A stretch of DNA of 64,000 nt from Orlajensenia flava (lineage in GTDB: Bacteria; Actinomycetota; Actinomycetes; Actinomycetales; Microbacteriaceae). The stretch is taken from the NCBI RefSeq assembly GCF_004801905.1, contig NZ_SSSN01000009.1, positions 1 to 64,000 on the forward strand. Reading direction: 5' to 3'. A program made the translations under genes and the position numbers. Shown here piece after piece: positions 42,308 through 51,038 of the stretch. Under the pieces are notes generated by a model. It ran no database searches, had not been told where the DNA came from, and was given only the letters and a program-made list of their open reading frames with translations. Every line of letters starts with the position of its first letter. Position 1 is the stretch's first letter.

Positions 42308-43252
42308 ATGATCCGACGTCCGATAGCGCTCACGGTTTTCGTGGGCGCGACGATGGCTGCGGCGGTGGCGCTTCTCGGGGTGCTCGCCCCCTCGCCGTCG
42401 TCGAGCGCTCAAGCCGACGACTACGTCTCGCACCACGAATTCCAGGTCAACTGCGGGGTCTCGCACACCGCACCCGACGATCCGATCGTCTACCCGGGTC
42501 AGCCCGGAAGGTCTCACAACCACACCTTCCTCGGTGCCACGACAACGAACGCGAACACCACGACCGAGTCGTTGCTCGCGTCGTCGACCACCTGTCTGGT
42601 GCCGGCGGATCACTCGGCCTACTGGTTCCCGACGCTCTACAACGGCGACCAGCAGGTGCTGCCCAACTTCAAGCAGGTCATCTACTACAAGTCCGGCATC
42701 CTCGACTATAAGAAGGTGGTGCCGTTCCCGCAGGGGCTGCGCTTCGTGACCGGAAACATGATGGCAACGCAGGATGAGTTCCGCACGGCGCCCGGCGCCG
42801 TCGAAGGCTTCGAGTGCGGCAACATCTCCAAGAGCTGGGACATCCCGTCGTACTGCGATCCGGGTAGCCAGATGAACATCCGCTACCAGGCTCCGAGTTG
42901 CTGGGACGGCGAGCACCTGACCCCCCAGGATGCCGAAGCCCACCACGCCGGCTCGAAGAACATGGCCTATCCGGTGAACGGGGTCTGCCCCGACGGCTTC
43001 CCGATCGCGGTGCCGATGATCGAGTTCAAGATGGCCTTCCCGCTCAGTGGCGACATGTCGAGGGCGCATTTCGCGAGTGGCCGCGGATTCTCGTGGCACT
43101 ACGACTTCTTCAACGCGTGGGAGCCCGCGACGCTCGACGCGCTGGTGAAGCACTGCATCAACGGCGGGCTCCAGTGCGACCCGCGCGGGTTCGACCAGTA
43201 CAAGCCCGACCGCGGGCAGGTGCTCGACGCGAACTACCAGTTGATCGGCTGA
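42308..43252 (+). CDS. Secreted DUF1996 protein
   Basis: A 314-aa exported protein with a signal peptide ending near residue 36 (TVFVGATMAAAVALLGVLA). The rest is a DUF1996 domain: FQVNCGVSHTAPDDPIVYPG, SHNHTFLGA with paired His, GLRFVTGNMMAT, CWDG and the ending WHYDFFNAW. Six or more conserved Cys suggest disulfides, and the SHNH and other His could bind metal. DUF1996 is widespread in fungi and actinomycetes, often next to carbohydrate-binding modules, but no activity is established. ATG 42308 follows GGAG by 8 bases. Third secreted product of the island. Confidence 0.85.
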   Translation: MIRRPIALTVFVGATMAAAVALLGVLAPSPSSSAQADDYVSHHEFQVNCGVSHTAPDDPIVYPGQPGRSHNHTFLGATTTNANTTTESLLASSTTCLVPADHSAYWFPTLYNGDQQVLPNFKQVIYYKSGILDYKKVVPFPQGLRFVTGNMMATQDEFRTAPGAVEGFECGNISKSWDIPSYCDPGSQMNIRYQAPSCWDGEHLTPQDAEAHHAGSKNMAYPVNGVCPDGFPIAVPMIEFKMAFPLSGDMSRAHFASGRGFSWHYDFFNAWEPATLDALVKHCINGGLQCDPRGFDQYKPDRGQVLDANYQLIG

Positions 43253-43265
43253 CATTCGTCAGCCC

Positions 43266-43284
43266 AGCGTCCCGAGGGGACGCT
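43266..43284 (+). terminator. Hairpin after the DUF1996 gene
   Basis: AGCGTCCC (43266-43273) and GGGACGCT (43277-43284) form an 8-bp stem with a GAG loop, 13 bases after the stop codon, closing the island. Confidence 0.6.
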
Positions 43285-43409
43285 TCAGCACGGTTGAGGA
43301 AGTCTCCCACCGTGCCGAGGCGTCCCCTCAGCCGCGTGCCGCAACCCCTCGCGTGGCCAGACGGCGCGGCGTACTCTCGAGCATCATCCGTTCCATGAGG
43401 GGAGCCTCC

Positions 43410-43730
43410 GTGTCGACCGATCAGTACCACGAGCCGCCGAGCGAGTTGAGCGCCGAAGTGAGGACGTTCGCGCGCATGTGCGCGAGCCTCTCGGAGGAAG
43501 CCGAGGCCATCGGCTGGTACGAGCAGCGCATCGCCGTGGAGACGGATGAGGATGCCAAGGCCATCATGACCGACTCGCTCGGCGAGGAGTTCAAGCACTT
43601 CAGCATGGAGCTCGAGTTCCTGTTGCGCAAGAAGCCGCAGTGGCGCGAAACGGCGCGGGGAATCCTGTTCAAGGAGGGCGACATCGTCGAGCATGGTGAG
43701 GCCGCGGAAGAGGCTGCGTCCTCCAGCTGA
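43410..43730 (+). CDS. Encapsulated-ferritin-like (EncFtn) protein without an encapsulin
   Basis: A 106-aa, two-helix ferritin half-domain. The first helix carries SLSEEAEAIGWYEQR (Glu30, Glu32, Trp36, Tyr37) and the second GEEFKHFSMELEF (Glu60, His63), the iron-ligand pattern of EncFtn proteins, which assemble as decamers with ferroxidase sites at dimer faces. The ending RGILFKEGDIVEHG also matches. EncFtn normally sits beside an encapsulin shell gene; none is here, and the C-terminus (EEAASSS) does not look like a cargo-loading peptide. GTG 43410 with GGAG 5 bases upstream gives the usual length. Family is likely; function without a shell is open. Confidence 0.75.
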   Translation: MSTDQYHEPPSELSAEVRTFARMCASLSEEAEAIGWYEQRIAVETDEDAKAIMTDSLGEEFKHFSMELEFLLRKKPQWRETARGILFKEGDIVEHGEAAEEAASSS

Positions 43731-43901
43731 CGTCATTCGCCGGCGTCGCTCTATCGCGCGTCCGGGGACGCGCCGGCTCAATCGCGCCGAACGGGTGATG
43801 CGCGTTATGGCACCGAGCGACTCGCGGGACGCGCGTTATGGCACAGAACATCACGGGCCATGGGGCGCGTGCCCGTGGGGGGCGGATGGCAGAATGGCCG
43901 C

Positions 43902-44201
43902 ATGTGGAAGCATCCCGCGCAGGAGCGCCGCGAACCTGGTCCGACTTTCGGAGTCGGCGTGCAGGTGCACGTGGACGAGCCGTCGACCGAGCGCGAGTAC
44001 GACTGGACGGGTGAGCCAACCGGCGTCATCGTGTCCAACGGCGCGCCGCGGCCCGACGGCCTGCCGATCTCGTCGCGATCGGGACCGATCTGGCTGGTCG
44101 CCTTCGATGAGCCGCAGTACCGGCGCGACGGACGCGGCCCGTTCACCGAGGCCGCCATCCCTCAGTCGCGCCTGGTCGCGGCAGAGCCGATGGAGTACTG
44201 A
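43902..44201 (+). CDS. Hypothetical 99-aa protein
   Basis: A soluble 99-aa protein starting MWKHPAQERREPGPTFG. The middle resembles a small beta-barrel of the CarD/SH3 kind: TGEPTGVIVSNGAPRPDGLP, then GPIWLVAFDEPQYR. Short stop-start spacing (4 bases) to the GrpB-family gene suggests one transcript. I recognise no family. The Arg/Glu-rich start and absence of membrane segments suggest a cytoplasmic protein. Confidence 0.6.
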   Translation: MWKHPAQERREPGPTFGVGVQVHVDEPSTEREYDWTGEPTGVIVSNGAPRPDGLPISSRSGPIWLVAFDEPQYRRDGRGPFTEAAIPQSRLVAAEPMEY

Positions 44202-44205
44202 GCGG

Positions 44206-44790
44206 ATGCCGACGCCCGCCGAGATCACGACTCATCACGATCCAGCGCCCGACGGCAACCCGTGGGTCGTCGACGAGATCATCGAGCAGGTGACGCTGGT
44301 CGACTACCAGAGCGAGTGGCCGATCATTTTCGAGGCACTGGCGCACGACATCCGCTCGGCGCTCGGCGAGCGCGCGCTGACCATCGAACACGTCGGCTCG
44401 ACCTCGGTGCCCGGGCTGGCCGCGAAGCCCGTCATCGACGTCGACCTGACCGTGGCCGACACCCGCGTCGAGGCGGACTACGTGCCGGCTCTCGAGGCGA
44501 TCGGCTACATCCTCACCATCCGGGAGGAGTGGTGGTTCCAGCACCGCATGCTCCGCCTCGCCGAACCCCGCGTGAATCTGCACGTGTTCGAGCCCGACTG
44601 CCCCGAGCTCATTCGACACCGCTTGTTCCGCGATCGGCTGCGGGGCGACGCGGATGACCGGGACGCGTATGTCGCCGCCAAGCGCGGAGCGGCGCCGGGC
44701 GCCGCATCCGTTCTCGACTACAACCAGCGCAAGCAACCGGTCATCCGCGAGATCTACGAACGCGCCTTTCGCGACGCCGGCCTGCTCTGA
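44206..44790 (+). CDS. GrpB/DUF/UPF0157 nucleotidyltransferase-like protein
   Basis: A 194-aa member of the GrpB (UPF0157) family: VTLVDYQSEWPIIFEALAHD, the nucleotidyltransferase-like signature IEHVGSTSVPGLAAKPVIDV with the Asp pair (IDVDLTV), and FQHRMLRLAEPRVNLHVFEP. The fold belongs to the polymerase-beta-type nucleotidyltransferases; the substrate is unknown. It follows the 99-aa gene by 4 bases and probably shares its transcript. Confidence 0.88.
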   Translation: MPTPAEITTHHDPAPDGNPWVVDEIIEQVTLVDYQSEWPIIFEALAHDIRSALGERALTIEHVGSTSVPGLAAKPVIDVDLTVADTRVEADYVPALEAIGYILTIREEWWFQHRMLRLAEPRVNLHVFEPDCPELIRHRLFRDRLRGDADDRDAYVAAKRGAAPGAASVLDYNQRKQPVIREIYERAFRDAGLL

Positions 44791-45018
44791 GCGACGCGAG
44801 AACGAGCCTCACCCCGTCGCGAATGCCGCACACGAAAGCGGCGACATTCTCGCGGAGCGCCTCGATTCGTTGCTGACGCGCCGTGCGCACATCGACGTCC
44901 GCCCATCTCTCGAGATACTCCGAAGCGCGCTCAGCTGAGGGAACGAGAGTGGAACCGGCATGCCGACGAGACTGTCCACCCGGTAGCCTTCGAGAACGAT
45001 CGCAGAGGAGGTGGGCCG

Positions 45019-45630
45019 ATGAGCGTCGCGTTTCTGCTGACGACACTGGTGGTCGTGGCGACTCCCGGTACCGGTGCCGTCTACTCGATCGCGGCCGGAC
45101 TCTCGCGAGGGACTCGGGCGGGCATCATCGCCGCCTTCGGATGCACGCTCGGAGTCATCCCGCACATGATCGCGGCCATCACCGGCCTCGCGGCCATCCT
45201 GAACGCCAGCGCGGTCGCCTTCCAGACCATCAAGTGGATCGGCGTGGCGTACCTGCTCTACCTGGCTTGGCAGAGCTTCCGCGACACCTCCCCGATTGCG
45301 GTCGACGACGGCCCGTCGGCGGCGTCGTTCTGGCTCGTCATCCGCACCGCCGTGCTCATCAACCTGCTCAACCCGAAGCTCACCATCTTCTTCTTCGCCT
45401 TCCTGCCCCAATTCGTTCCGGCGGGAGAGCCCAACGGCACCTGGCACATGGTCTGGCTGAGCCTCGTCTTCATGGCCATCACCTTCTTAGTCTTCGCGGT
45501 CTACGGCGTCTTCGCCGCGACGATGCGCACGCAGGTGATCGGCCGACAGAAGGTCGTGACGTGGCTGCGACGAACCTTCGGGGCCACCTACGTGCTGCTC
45601 GCCGGGCGACTTGCGCTCGAGAACCATTGA
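45019..45630 (+). CDS. LysE/RhtB family amino-acid exporter
   Basis: A 203-aa membrane protein with five or six membrane segments. Signature: FLLTTLVVVATPGTGAVYSI with the conserved TPG, and LINLLNPKLTIFFFAFLPQF with NPK. The family exports basic or hydrophobic amino acids, homoserine lactone or threonine. GAGGTGGGCC precedes the ATG. The HAD gene follows after 29 bases, possibly on the same transcript. The substrate cannot be read. Confidence 0.9.
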   Translation: MSVAFLLTTLVVVATPGTGAVYSIAAGLSRGTRAGIIAAFGCTLGVIPHMIAAITGLAAILNASAVAFQTIKWIGVAYLLYLAWQSFRDTSPIAVDDGPSAASFWLVIRTAVLINLLNPKLTIFFFAFLPQFVPAGEPNGTWHMVWLSLVFMAITFLVFAVYGVFAATMRTQVIGRQKVVTWLRRTFGATYVLLAGRLALENH

Positions 45631-45659
45631 CCCACCGACGCGACCTGAGGACTGGACGC

Positions 45660-46325
45660 ATGACCGATGACCGCATCGCCGCCCTGTTCGATATCGACGG
45701 CACCCTCGTCGACTCCAACTACCTGCACGTCGCGGCGTGGCAGCACGCTTTTGAAACGCTGGGAGAGGATGTCGAGGCCTGGCGTGTGCATCGCGCCATC
45801 GGCCAGGATTCGAGCCTGCTCATCTCGTCGCTCGTCGGTGACAAGGAGGAGAGCTGGGTCGAGCGCGCGACCGACCTCCACGCGACGAACTACACCGCTC
45901 TCGCCCCGCGGCTGCGCGCCTTCGACGGAACGCGACGGCTGCTGCGGACGCTCTCCGATCGCGGTGTGGTCGTCGTGCTGGCGACGTCGGCGTCGCCCGA
46001 GGAACTCGACATCCTGCTCCGCGTGATCGACGCCGACGACGCGATCGACGCAACCACCAATGCCGAAGATGTCGACGCGGCCAAGCCGAAGCCCGACATC
46101 GTCGAGGTCGCCGTCGAACGCGCCGGCGTCGACGCGAGCCGCGCGGTGTTCATCGGCGACTCGGTCTGGGACATGGAGGCGGCCGAGCGCGCCGGGGTCT
46201 CGCCGTTCGGCGTGCTGTCCGGAGGCGTCGCGGAGAGCCTGCTGACGGAGGCGGGTGCCCGGATCGTGTTCGAGAACCCGGCCGACCTCCTCGCACGTCT
46301 CGACGAGATCGACCTCTTCCGCTGA
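45660..46325 (+). CDS. HAD-family phosphatase
   Basis: A 221-aa haloacid-dehalogenase-type hydrolase: motif I FDIDGTLVDS (Asp11 nucleophile, Asp13), a helical cap (about 20-85), motif II ATSASPEE, motif III KPKPD and motif IV FIGDSVWDMEAAERAG. This is the phosphoglycolate/beta-phosphoglucomutase branch, but the substrate is open. It lies downstream of the LysE gene, with no terminator between. Confidence 0.9.
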   Translation: MTDDRIAALFDIDGTLVDSNYLHVAAWQHAFETLGEDVEAWRVHRAIGQDSSLLISSLVGDKEESWVERATDLHATNYTALAPRLRAFDGTRRLLRTLSDRGVVVVLATSASPEELDILLRVIDADDAIDATTNAEDVDAAKPKPDIVEVAVERAGVDASRAVFIGDSVWDMEAAERAGVSPFGVLSGGVAESLLTEAGARIVFENPADLLARLDEIDLFR

Positions 46326-46412
46326 GAGCCGCCGTTCGCGCCGCATTGTGGCCGGTCAGCGTGCTCCTTGCAAGCGCCTTGCCGTCGACGCTCGAGTGCG
46401 TAGCGTCGAGGC

Positions 46413-47369
46413 ATGCAGATCGGATACAAGCTCGTGGCCGAGGGGTTCGGCCCTCAGGAACTCGTGCGGCAAGCGGTGCGCGCAGAGCAGGCGGGGTTCG
46501 ACTTCGTCGAGATGAGCGACCACTTCCATCCATGGGTCGAAGCTCAGGGGCACTCGCCGTTCGTCTGGTCGGTGTTGAGCGCCATCGCGGCCAAGACCAG
46601 CACGCTCGGTCTCGCCACGGGTGTGACGTGTCCGAGCGTGCGCTACCACCCCGCGATCATCGCCCAGGCCTCCGCGACCCTCGCGTTGCTGTCGGAGGGA
46701 CGGTTCACCCTCGGCGTCGGGGCTGGCGAGCGCCTCAACGAGCACATCGTCGGTCGCGGGTTCCCCGGAGTCCACGAGCGGCACGCGATGTTCCGCGAGT
46801 CCCTCGAGATCATCCGGTTGCTGTGGCAGGGCGGCTACCAGAACTACGACGGCACCTACCTCAAGCTCGAGGACGCCCGCATCTTCGACCTCCCCGATGC
46901 GCTGCCCGTCATGGCGGTCGCCGTGAGCGGGCCGGACTCCGTGAGCCTGGCGACCGAGCTCGGCGACGGACTCTTCGCGGTCGAGCCGGACAGCGCCCTG
47001 GTCGACGGATACCGCACGGCCGGTGGCACCGGACCGCTCTACTGCGAGGCGCCGCTCGCCTGGGCTGCTACCGAGGAAGCCGCCGTCGACGCCGCCCACG
47101 AGACGTCGGCCTGGTCGGTGACCGGATGGAAGGTGATGGCAGAACTCCCGAATCCCGTCAACTTCGAAGCGGCGGCAGCGACCGTTCGCAAGGAGGACAT
47201 CCGTGAGCAGTTCGCCTGCGGACCGGATGTCGAACGCCACCTCGAGGTGATCGGACAGTTCACCGATGCCGGCTTCGACCACGTAGCCCTCATGAACGCC
47301 GGACCCGATCCCGATGGCTTCTTCGAATTCTTCGAGAAGGAGCTGCGACCGCGCCTGACCAGCGCCTGA
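46413..47369 (+). CDS. F420-dependent LLM-class oxidoreductase (G6PDH-like)
   Basis: A 318-aa TIM-barrel flavin/F420 enzyme of the luciferase-like monooxygenase class, in the group related to F420-dependent glucose-6-phosphate dehydrogenase (TIGR03557). Markers are GFDFVEMSDHFHPWVEAQGH, TLGLATGVTCPSVRYHPAII and LGVGAGERLNEHIVGRGFPG, each with conserved F420 or phosphate contacts. It implies that the organism makes F420. Whether it oxidises glucose 6-phosphate or another alcohol is not decided by the sequence. Confidence 0.88.
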   Translation: MQIGYKLVAEGFGPQELVRQAVRAEQAGFDFVEMSDHFHPWVEAQGHSPFVWSVLSAIAAKTSTLGLATGVTCPSVRYHPAIIAQASATLALLSEGRFTLGVGAGERLNEHIVGRGFPGVHERHAMFRESLEIIRLLWQGGYQNYDGTYLKLEDARIFDLPDALPVMAVAVSGPDSVSLATELGDGLFAVEPDSALVDGYRTAGGTGPLYCEAPLAWAATEEAAVDAAHETSAWSVTGWKVMAELPNPVNFEAAAATVRKEDIREQFACGPDVERHLEVIGQFTDAGFDHVALMNAGPDPDGFFEFFEKELRPRLTSA

Positions 47370-47549
47370 TCTCGGCCCCGGGACGCGATTCCCTTCCATC
47401 CGACCGCTCGTGAACATGCTCTCGACAGAGCGCCGTCAGGGGAGGACGATCGTGAGGTGAGCGATGCTCATTCCATGCAGCGTCGCAGGAAGAGCCCACC
47501 CGGAGGAGGTGGCGGACCACATCCTGAAGGCCGTGAAGGCCGTGTCCTG

Positions 47550-47909
47550 ATGGCGGATGCGGAGCCCGTCGATGCGCTGGCGGGGAAGCTGAAGAGGACC
47601 GAGATTCAACACCGGACGTCATCGCTCCCGGGTCGCGACATCGTGCAGGTGCTGACCGAGATTCCCGCGGGCGTCGAGTCGGGCTGGCACACCCATCCGG
47701 GTGAAGAGGTCGGCTACATTCTCGCCGGAACGGTCGAGATGAGGATCGAGGGGCAACCCACGCTGACCCTTCACACGGGCGATGCAATCCTGATGCCACC
47801 CGGCACCGCCCACAACGCGCGCGACCTCGGGCCCGACACCGGCCCGACGCTCTCCACCTACATCGTCGAGCCCGACGAGCCGCTCGCCTCGTTCGTCGAC
47901 GTCACCTGA
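47550..47909 (+). CDS. Cupin-domain protein
   Basis: A 119-aa small-barrel protein. Cupin motif 1 reads GWHTHPGEEVGYILAGTVE with His-His-Glu metal ligands and motif 2 PPGTAHNARDLG with the fourth His. The start at ATG 47550 (MADAEPVDALAGK) gives a compact single-domain cupin; an upstream in-frame extension is Arg/Gly-rich and unlikely. Function is open: sensor, isomerase or dioxygenase. The broken hydrolase follows in the same frame. Confidence 0.8.
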   Translation: MADAEPVDALAGKLKRTEIQHRTSSLPGRDIVQVLTEIPAGVESGWHTHPGEEVGYILAGTVEMRIEGQPTLTLHTGDAILMPPGTAHNARDLGPDTGPTLSTYIVEPDEPLASFVDVT

Positions 47910-47930
47910 CGGACTGCGGCGGAGGTCAGC

Positions 47931-48447
47931 GGTGCACTCACTCGAGAGCTCGCCCTGCAGAGGGTCCGCACCGGCACCCTCGAGATCGAGTACGTCGACC
48001 TCGGCCCGCCGGACGGCGACCCGGTGATCCTGCTGCACGGGTTCCCTTACGACATCCACAGCTTCACGGATGTCGCGCCGCTCCTCGCCGACGCCGGCCG
48101 CCGCGCGCTCGTTCCCTACCTGCGCGGACACGGCGGTACCGTCTCCCTCGACGATGCCGGGCGCTCGGGTCAGCAGGCGGCGATCGGGGCAGACGTGGTC
48201 GAGTTCATGGATGGTCTGAATCTGGACCATGCTGTGTTCGCCGGCTTCGACTGGGGCGGCCGGGCTGGCTGCGTCGCCGCGGCGATCTGGCCGGAACGGT
48301 GCACCGGACTGGTGTCGGTGAACGGGTACCTGATCCAGAACATCGCCGCGGCGGCTACACCCATCGCTGCCCCAGGAGGCTCCGCGCGCGTTCGTGGATG
48401 CCATCCTCGAACTGAACGACCTCGCCTCGGCAGCGGATTCCGTCTGA
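47931..48447 (+). pseudogene. Alpha/beta hydrolase with internal deletion and lost start
   Basis: From 47931 the frame encodes the first half of an epoxide-hydrolase-like alpha/beta hydrolase: TLEIEYVDLGPPDGDPVILL, HGFPYDIHSF, LVPYLRGHGGT and the nucleophile elbow FAGFDWGGRAG with its Asp. No ATG, GTG or TTG occurs before the core except GTG 48024, inside the first strand. At about 48366 the frame jumps: in the next frame the C-terminal tail LPQEAPRAFVDAILELNDLA ends at a TGA at 48447. About 130 residues that should lie between, including the catalytic His and the cap, are missing. The gene is dead. Confidence 0.75.
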
Positions 48448-48454
48448 CGGCGCG

Positions 48455-48826
48455 TCAGTTCTTGGCGACGTCGACGGTGAACGTGACGTCCTGGATGCCT
48501 CCGTTGGAGTTGGAGAGCACCACCTTCGTGCTCCCCGCCGACAGGCCCTTCACCCCCGGGTTGTAGGTGGTGCCGCCGTCCTTCCGGCCCTTCGAGAAGG
48601 CGGCGACTCCGGTGTCGTCGACCTTTCCGGAGTAGCTGTCGACGGCGAGGTCGCCGGTGTTGATGTCGAGCGACTGCCCGACGACGAGATCGACGGTCGC
48701 CCCCTGCAGGTCGCCCACATCCTTCGTCACCGGCGCAATGGCAGGACTGTTGTCCTGCGCGCAGCCGGTCAGTCCAACCGAGGCGACCACAATCGCGACG
48801 CCCACCACCCATCTCGATATCCGCAT
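48455..48826 (-). CDS. Small lipoprotein of unknown function
   Basis: A 123-aa exported lipoprotein: signal VVGVAIVVASVGLTGC with lipobox Cys22, then a beta-rich mature part (ATVDLVVGQSLDINTG, STKVVLSNSNGGIQDVTFTV). This pattern suggests a single immunoglobulin-like or inhibitor (chagasin/I42)-like domain, which I cannot confirm. ATG 48826 is preferred over 48853 because it starts the signal peptide. It is convergent with the hydrolase pseudogene. Confidence 0.7.
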   Translation of the reverse strand: MRISRWVVGVAIVVASVGLTGCAQDNSPAIAPVTKDVGDLQGATVDLVVGQSLDINTGDLAVDSYSGKVDDTGVAAFSKGRKDGGTTYNPGVKGLSAGSTKVVLSNSNGGIQDVTFTVDVAKN

Positions 48827-48992
48827 GCGCCCAGCATGACACGCGATCGCCAACGCGGCTCGACGTCGATGACGATTCCTCGCTCGGGGCCTTCCCTCGC
48901 GCCCAGGCTCTGACTAGATTGCCATCATGGGGCGGAAGGCGTCACCGTTGGTGGTATCCGCCGATCGCGTGGATGCCAAGGTGGGGAGCACG

Positions 48993-49379
48993 ATGTCACT
49001 GCTACCGGAAGTCAGGGAACTGCTCGACGGAACGCCGATCGCCCACCTGGCCGCTCTTCTTCCCGATGGCTCGCCACACTCGGTCCCCTTGTGGATCGGC
49101 GTCCACGACGACCACGTCGCCATCCTGACCGGACCCGGCTCGCGCAAGGCGCGCAACCTGCGCCGCGATCCTCGAGTCGCAATCTCGCTCACACCGCCCG
49201 GCGCAGCTTTCCCCCCGGTGGTGCTGCGCGGTCGAGTCGTCGAGTGGCTCGACGGCGAAGAAGGCTGGGCAGCGGTGGACGAGCTCGCCAGAAAGTACAC
49301 CGGCGCGCCGTACAGCCGAGAGCAGGAGCGGGTGGTCGCGCTGATCGACCTCGACTTCCAACGCGTCGGCCTCGGGTGA
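48993..49379 (+). CDS. PPOX-class F420-dependent enzyme (Rv1155-like)
   Basis: A 128-aa split-barrel flavin/F420 protein of the pyridoxamine-phosphate-oxidase class. Features: MSLLPEVRELLDGTPIAHLA, LLPDGSPHSVPLWI, RKARNLRRDPRVAIS and QFHR-like end DFQRVGLG. The start at ATG 48993 with GGGAG upstream gives the size typical of F420-binding members; the frame extends upstream to 48927. Substrate unknown; together with the LLM enzyme at 46413 it supports an F420-using organism. Confidence 0.82.
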   Translation: MSLLPEVRELLDGTPIAHLAALLPDGSPHSVPLWIGVHDDHVAILTGPGSRKARNLRRDPRVAISLTPPGAAFPPVVLRGRVVEWLDGEEGWAAVDELARKYTGAPYSREQERVVALIDLDFQRVGLG

Positions 49380-49411
49380 CCGGCACTGCACAGGAAAGAC
49401 GTCCCGGTGTC

Positions 49412-51034
49412 CTACTCGTCGACCGTTGAGGGGTCGGGGATCTCGCCGGGACGGTAACGCGGCAGGCGTCCGACCGGGATGATCGCGAGCGCGCTGATGG
49501 CGGCGAGCACGACGAGGCCGATCCGCAGCGCCGAGAGCCGTGCATCCGTATTGATCTGAACCGCCTTGTCGACCTGGCTCGGTGTCGCACTGGTGCCCTC
49601 GAGCACCTCGCGCAAGCGAGGATTGCTGACGAAGTTGATGCGATCGAGCCCGGCCTCCTGCTGGATCGTGGCGGGGAGCTCCGAGCTTCCGGCCAACGCC
49701 TGCGTCACCCCGACTCCCAGCAGCGTGACGAGCATGGCACCGGCCAGTGCGGTCCCCACCGCGGACGCCAGGTTCTGCGTGACACCGCGGAGGGAGCCGA
49801 CATCGCCGGCCAGCTCCTTGGGCGATGACGTGACGAGGACATTGAAGAGCAGCGTGACCAGCGCCCCTTGCCCGATGCCGAAGACGATCAGGCCGAGGAT
49901 GGTCGGAACGGTCTCCCAGTTGTTCGTCACCACGAACGAGAGCCAGATCAGCGCGACCGTCGTGAGGATGAACGCCGCGCGGGCGATCACCCGCGTGCTG
50001 AATCGCTTGTAGAACCTCACCACCAGTAGCGCCGAGAAGAACACGGTGAGGTTGAACGGCAGCATCGCCACCGAGGTGGCGAGGGGCGTGCGGCCTTGGA
50101 CGATCTGGATGTAGAGCGGAATGGTGAAGTTCAGCGAGGCCTCGAGCCCGACGATGATGAACAGCGCGTAGACGGCTGCGCGCTCCTTCTTCGAACCGAT
50201 CACGGTGAGGCTGATGAGCGGCGTCCTCCCGTACCGCGTGCGTCGTCGGGTCCAGACGAGGAAGCCCTGACCGAGGATGACTCCGGCGACGACCAGCACG
50301 GGAGCCAGGGAGAGTCCGAAGACGTTCGGCGCTCCCGGCTCGGCGGCGAGGTCGCCCCACCCGTTGAGGTTGTTGAAGCCGAGCGTCAGTGACACGACCG
50401 CCGCGCCGATGAGCACGGCGCCGACCGCGTCGATCTTGACGTCCTTGCTGCCGGGTGCCGAACGCAGCCGGAAGCTGAGGATGAACACGACGGCCGCTAG
50501 TACGACGAGGATGCCGAAGATCGGCCGCCAGCTCACGTAGGTGGCCAGCACCCCGCCGATCAGGAAGGCACTGACGCCGGATGCCGCCCGCGCCGAACCG
50601 AGCGAGCCGACGGCGGTGGCCTGCTGCTCCCCGTGGTAGTTCTCGGCGATCAGCGCCACGAGCGCCGGCACGATGATGGCTGCTGAAGCCCCCGCGAGGG
50701 CTTGGGCCGCGATCATGAACCCGACGCTCGGGGCGAAGGTCATGGTGAGCATCGCGACGGCGAACACCGCGATCACGACTCAGAAGACCAAAACCCAGCC
50801 GAACTTCTGCCCGAGTTTGGCGCCGGTCATCACCAGTGCGGCCACGACGAGTCCGTACGTCACGATGCCGGTGCTGATCGCCGTTGGCGGGACGCCGAAG
50901 TCGTCGACCATGCCACTGAGCGAGATCGGCAGGGCCGAGACGTTGAACGACATGAGCACCTGAGCGAGCGCGAGCGCGACCATCGGAGCCCATGAGGCTT
51001 TGACGGCGGTCGGTTGAGCGACGGACGACGTCAT
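49412..51034 (-). pseudogene. MFS (EmrB/QacA) transporter gene with one in-frame stop
   Basis: The 541-codon frame runs from ATG 51034 to 49412 and is interrupted once, by TGA at 50782-50780. Before it come the first two membrane segments (ASWAPMVALALAQVLMSFNV, IVTYGLVVAALVMTGAKLGQ); after it the rest of a 14-segment DHA2 exporter is intact (AQALAGASAAIIVPALVALI and onward, GVSAFLIGGVLATYVSWRPI). The stop lies where relatives have Arg, so a CGA to TGA change explains it. A restart at GTG 50776 would lack segments 1-2. The gene is 4 bases downstream of glutaminase. A sequencing error remains possible. Confidence 0.75.
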
Positions 51035-51038
51035 CGAT

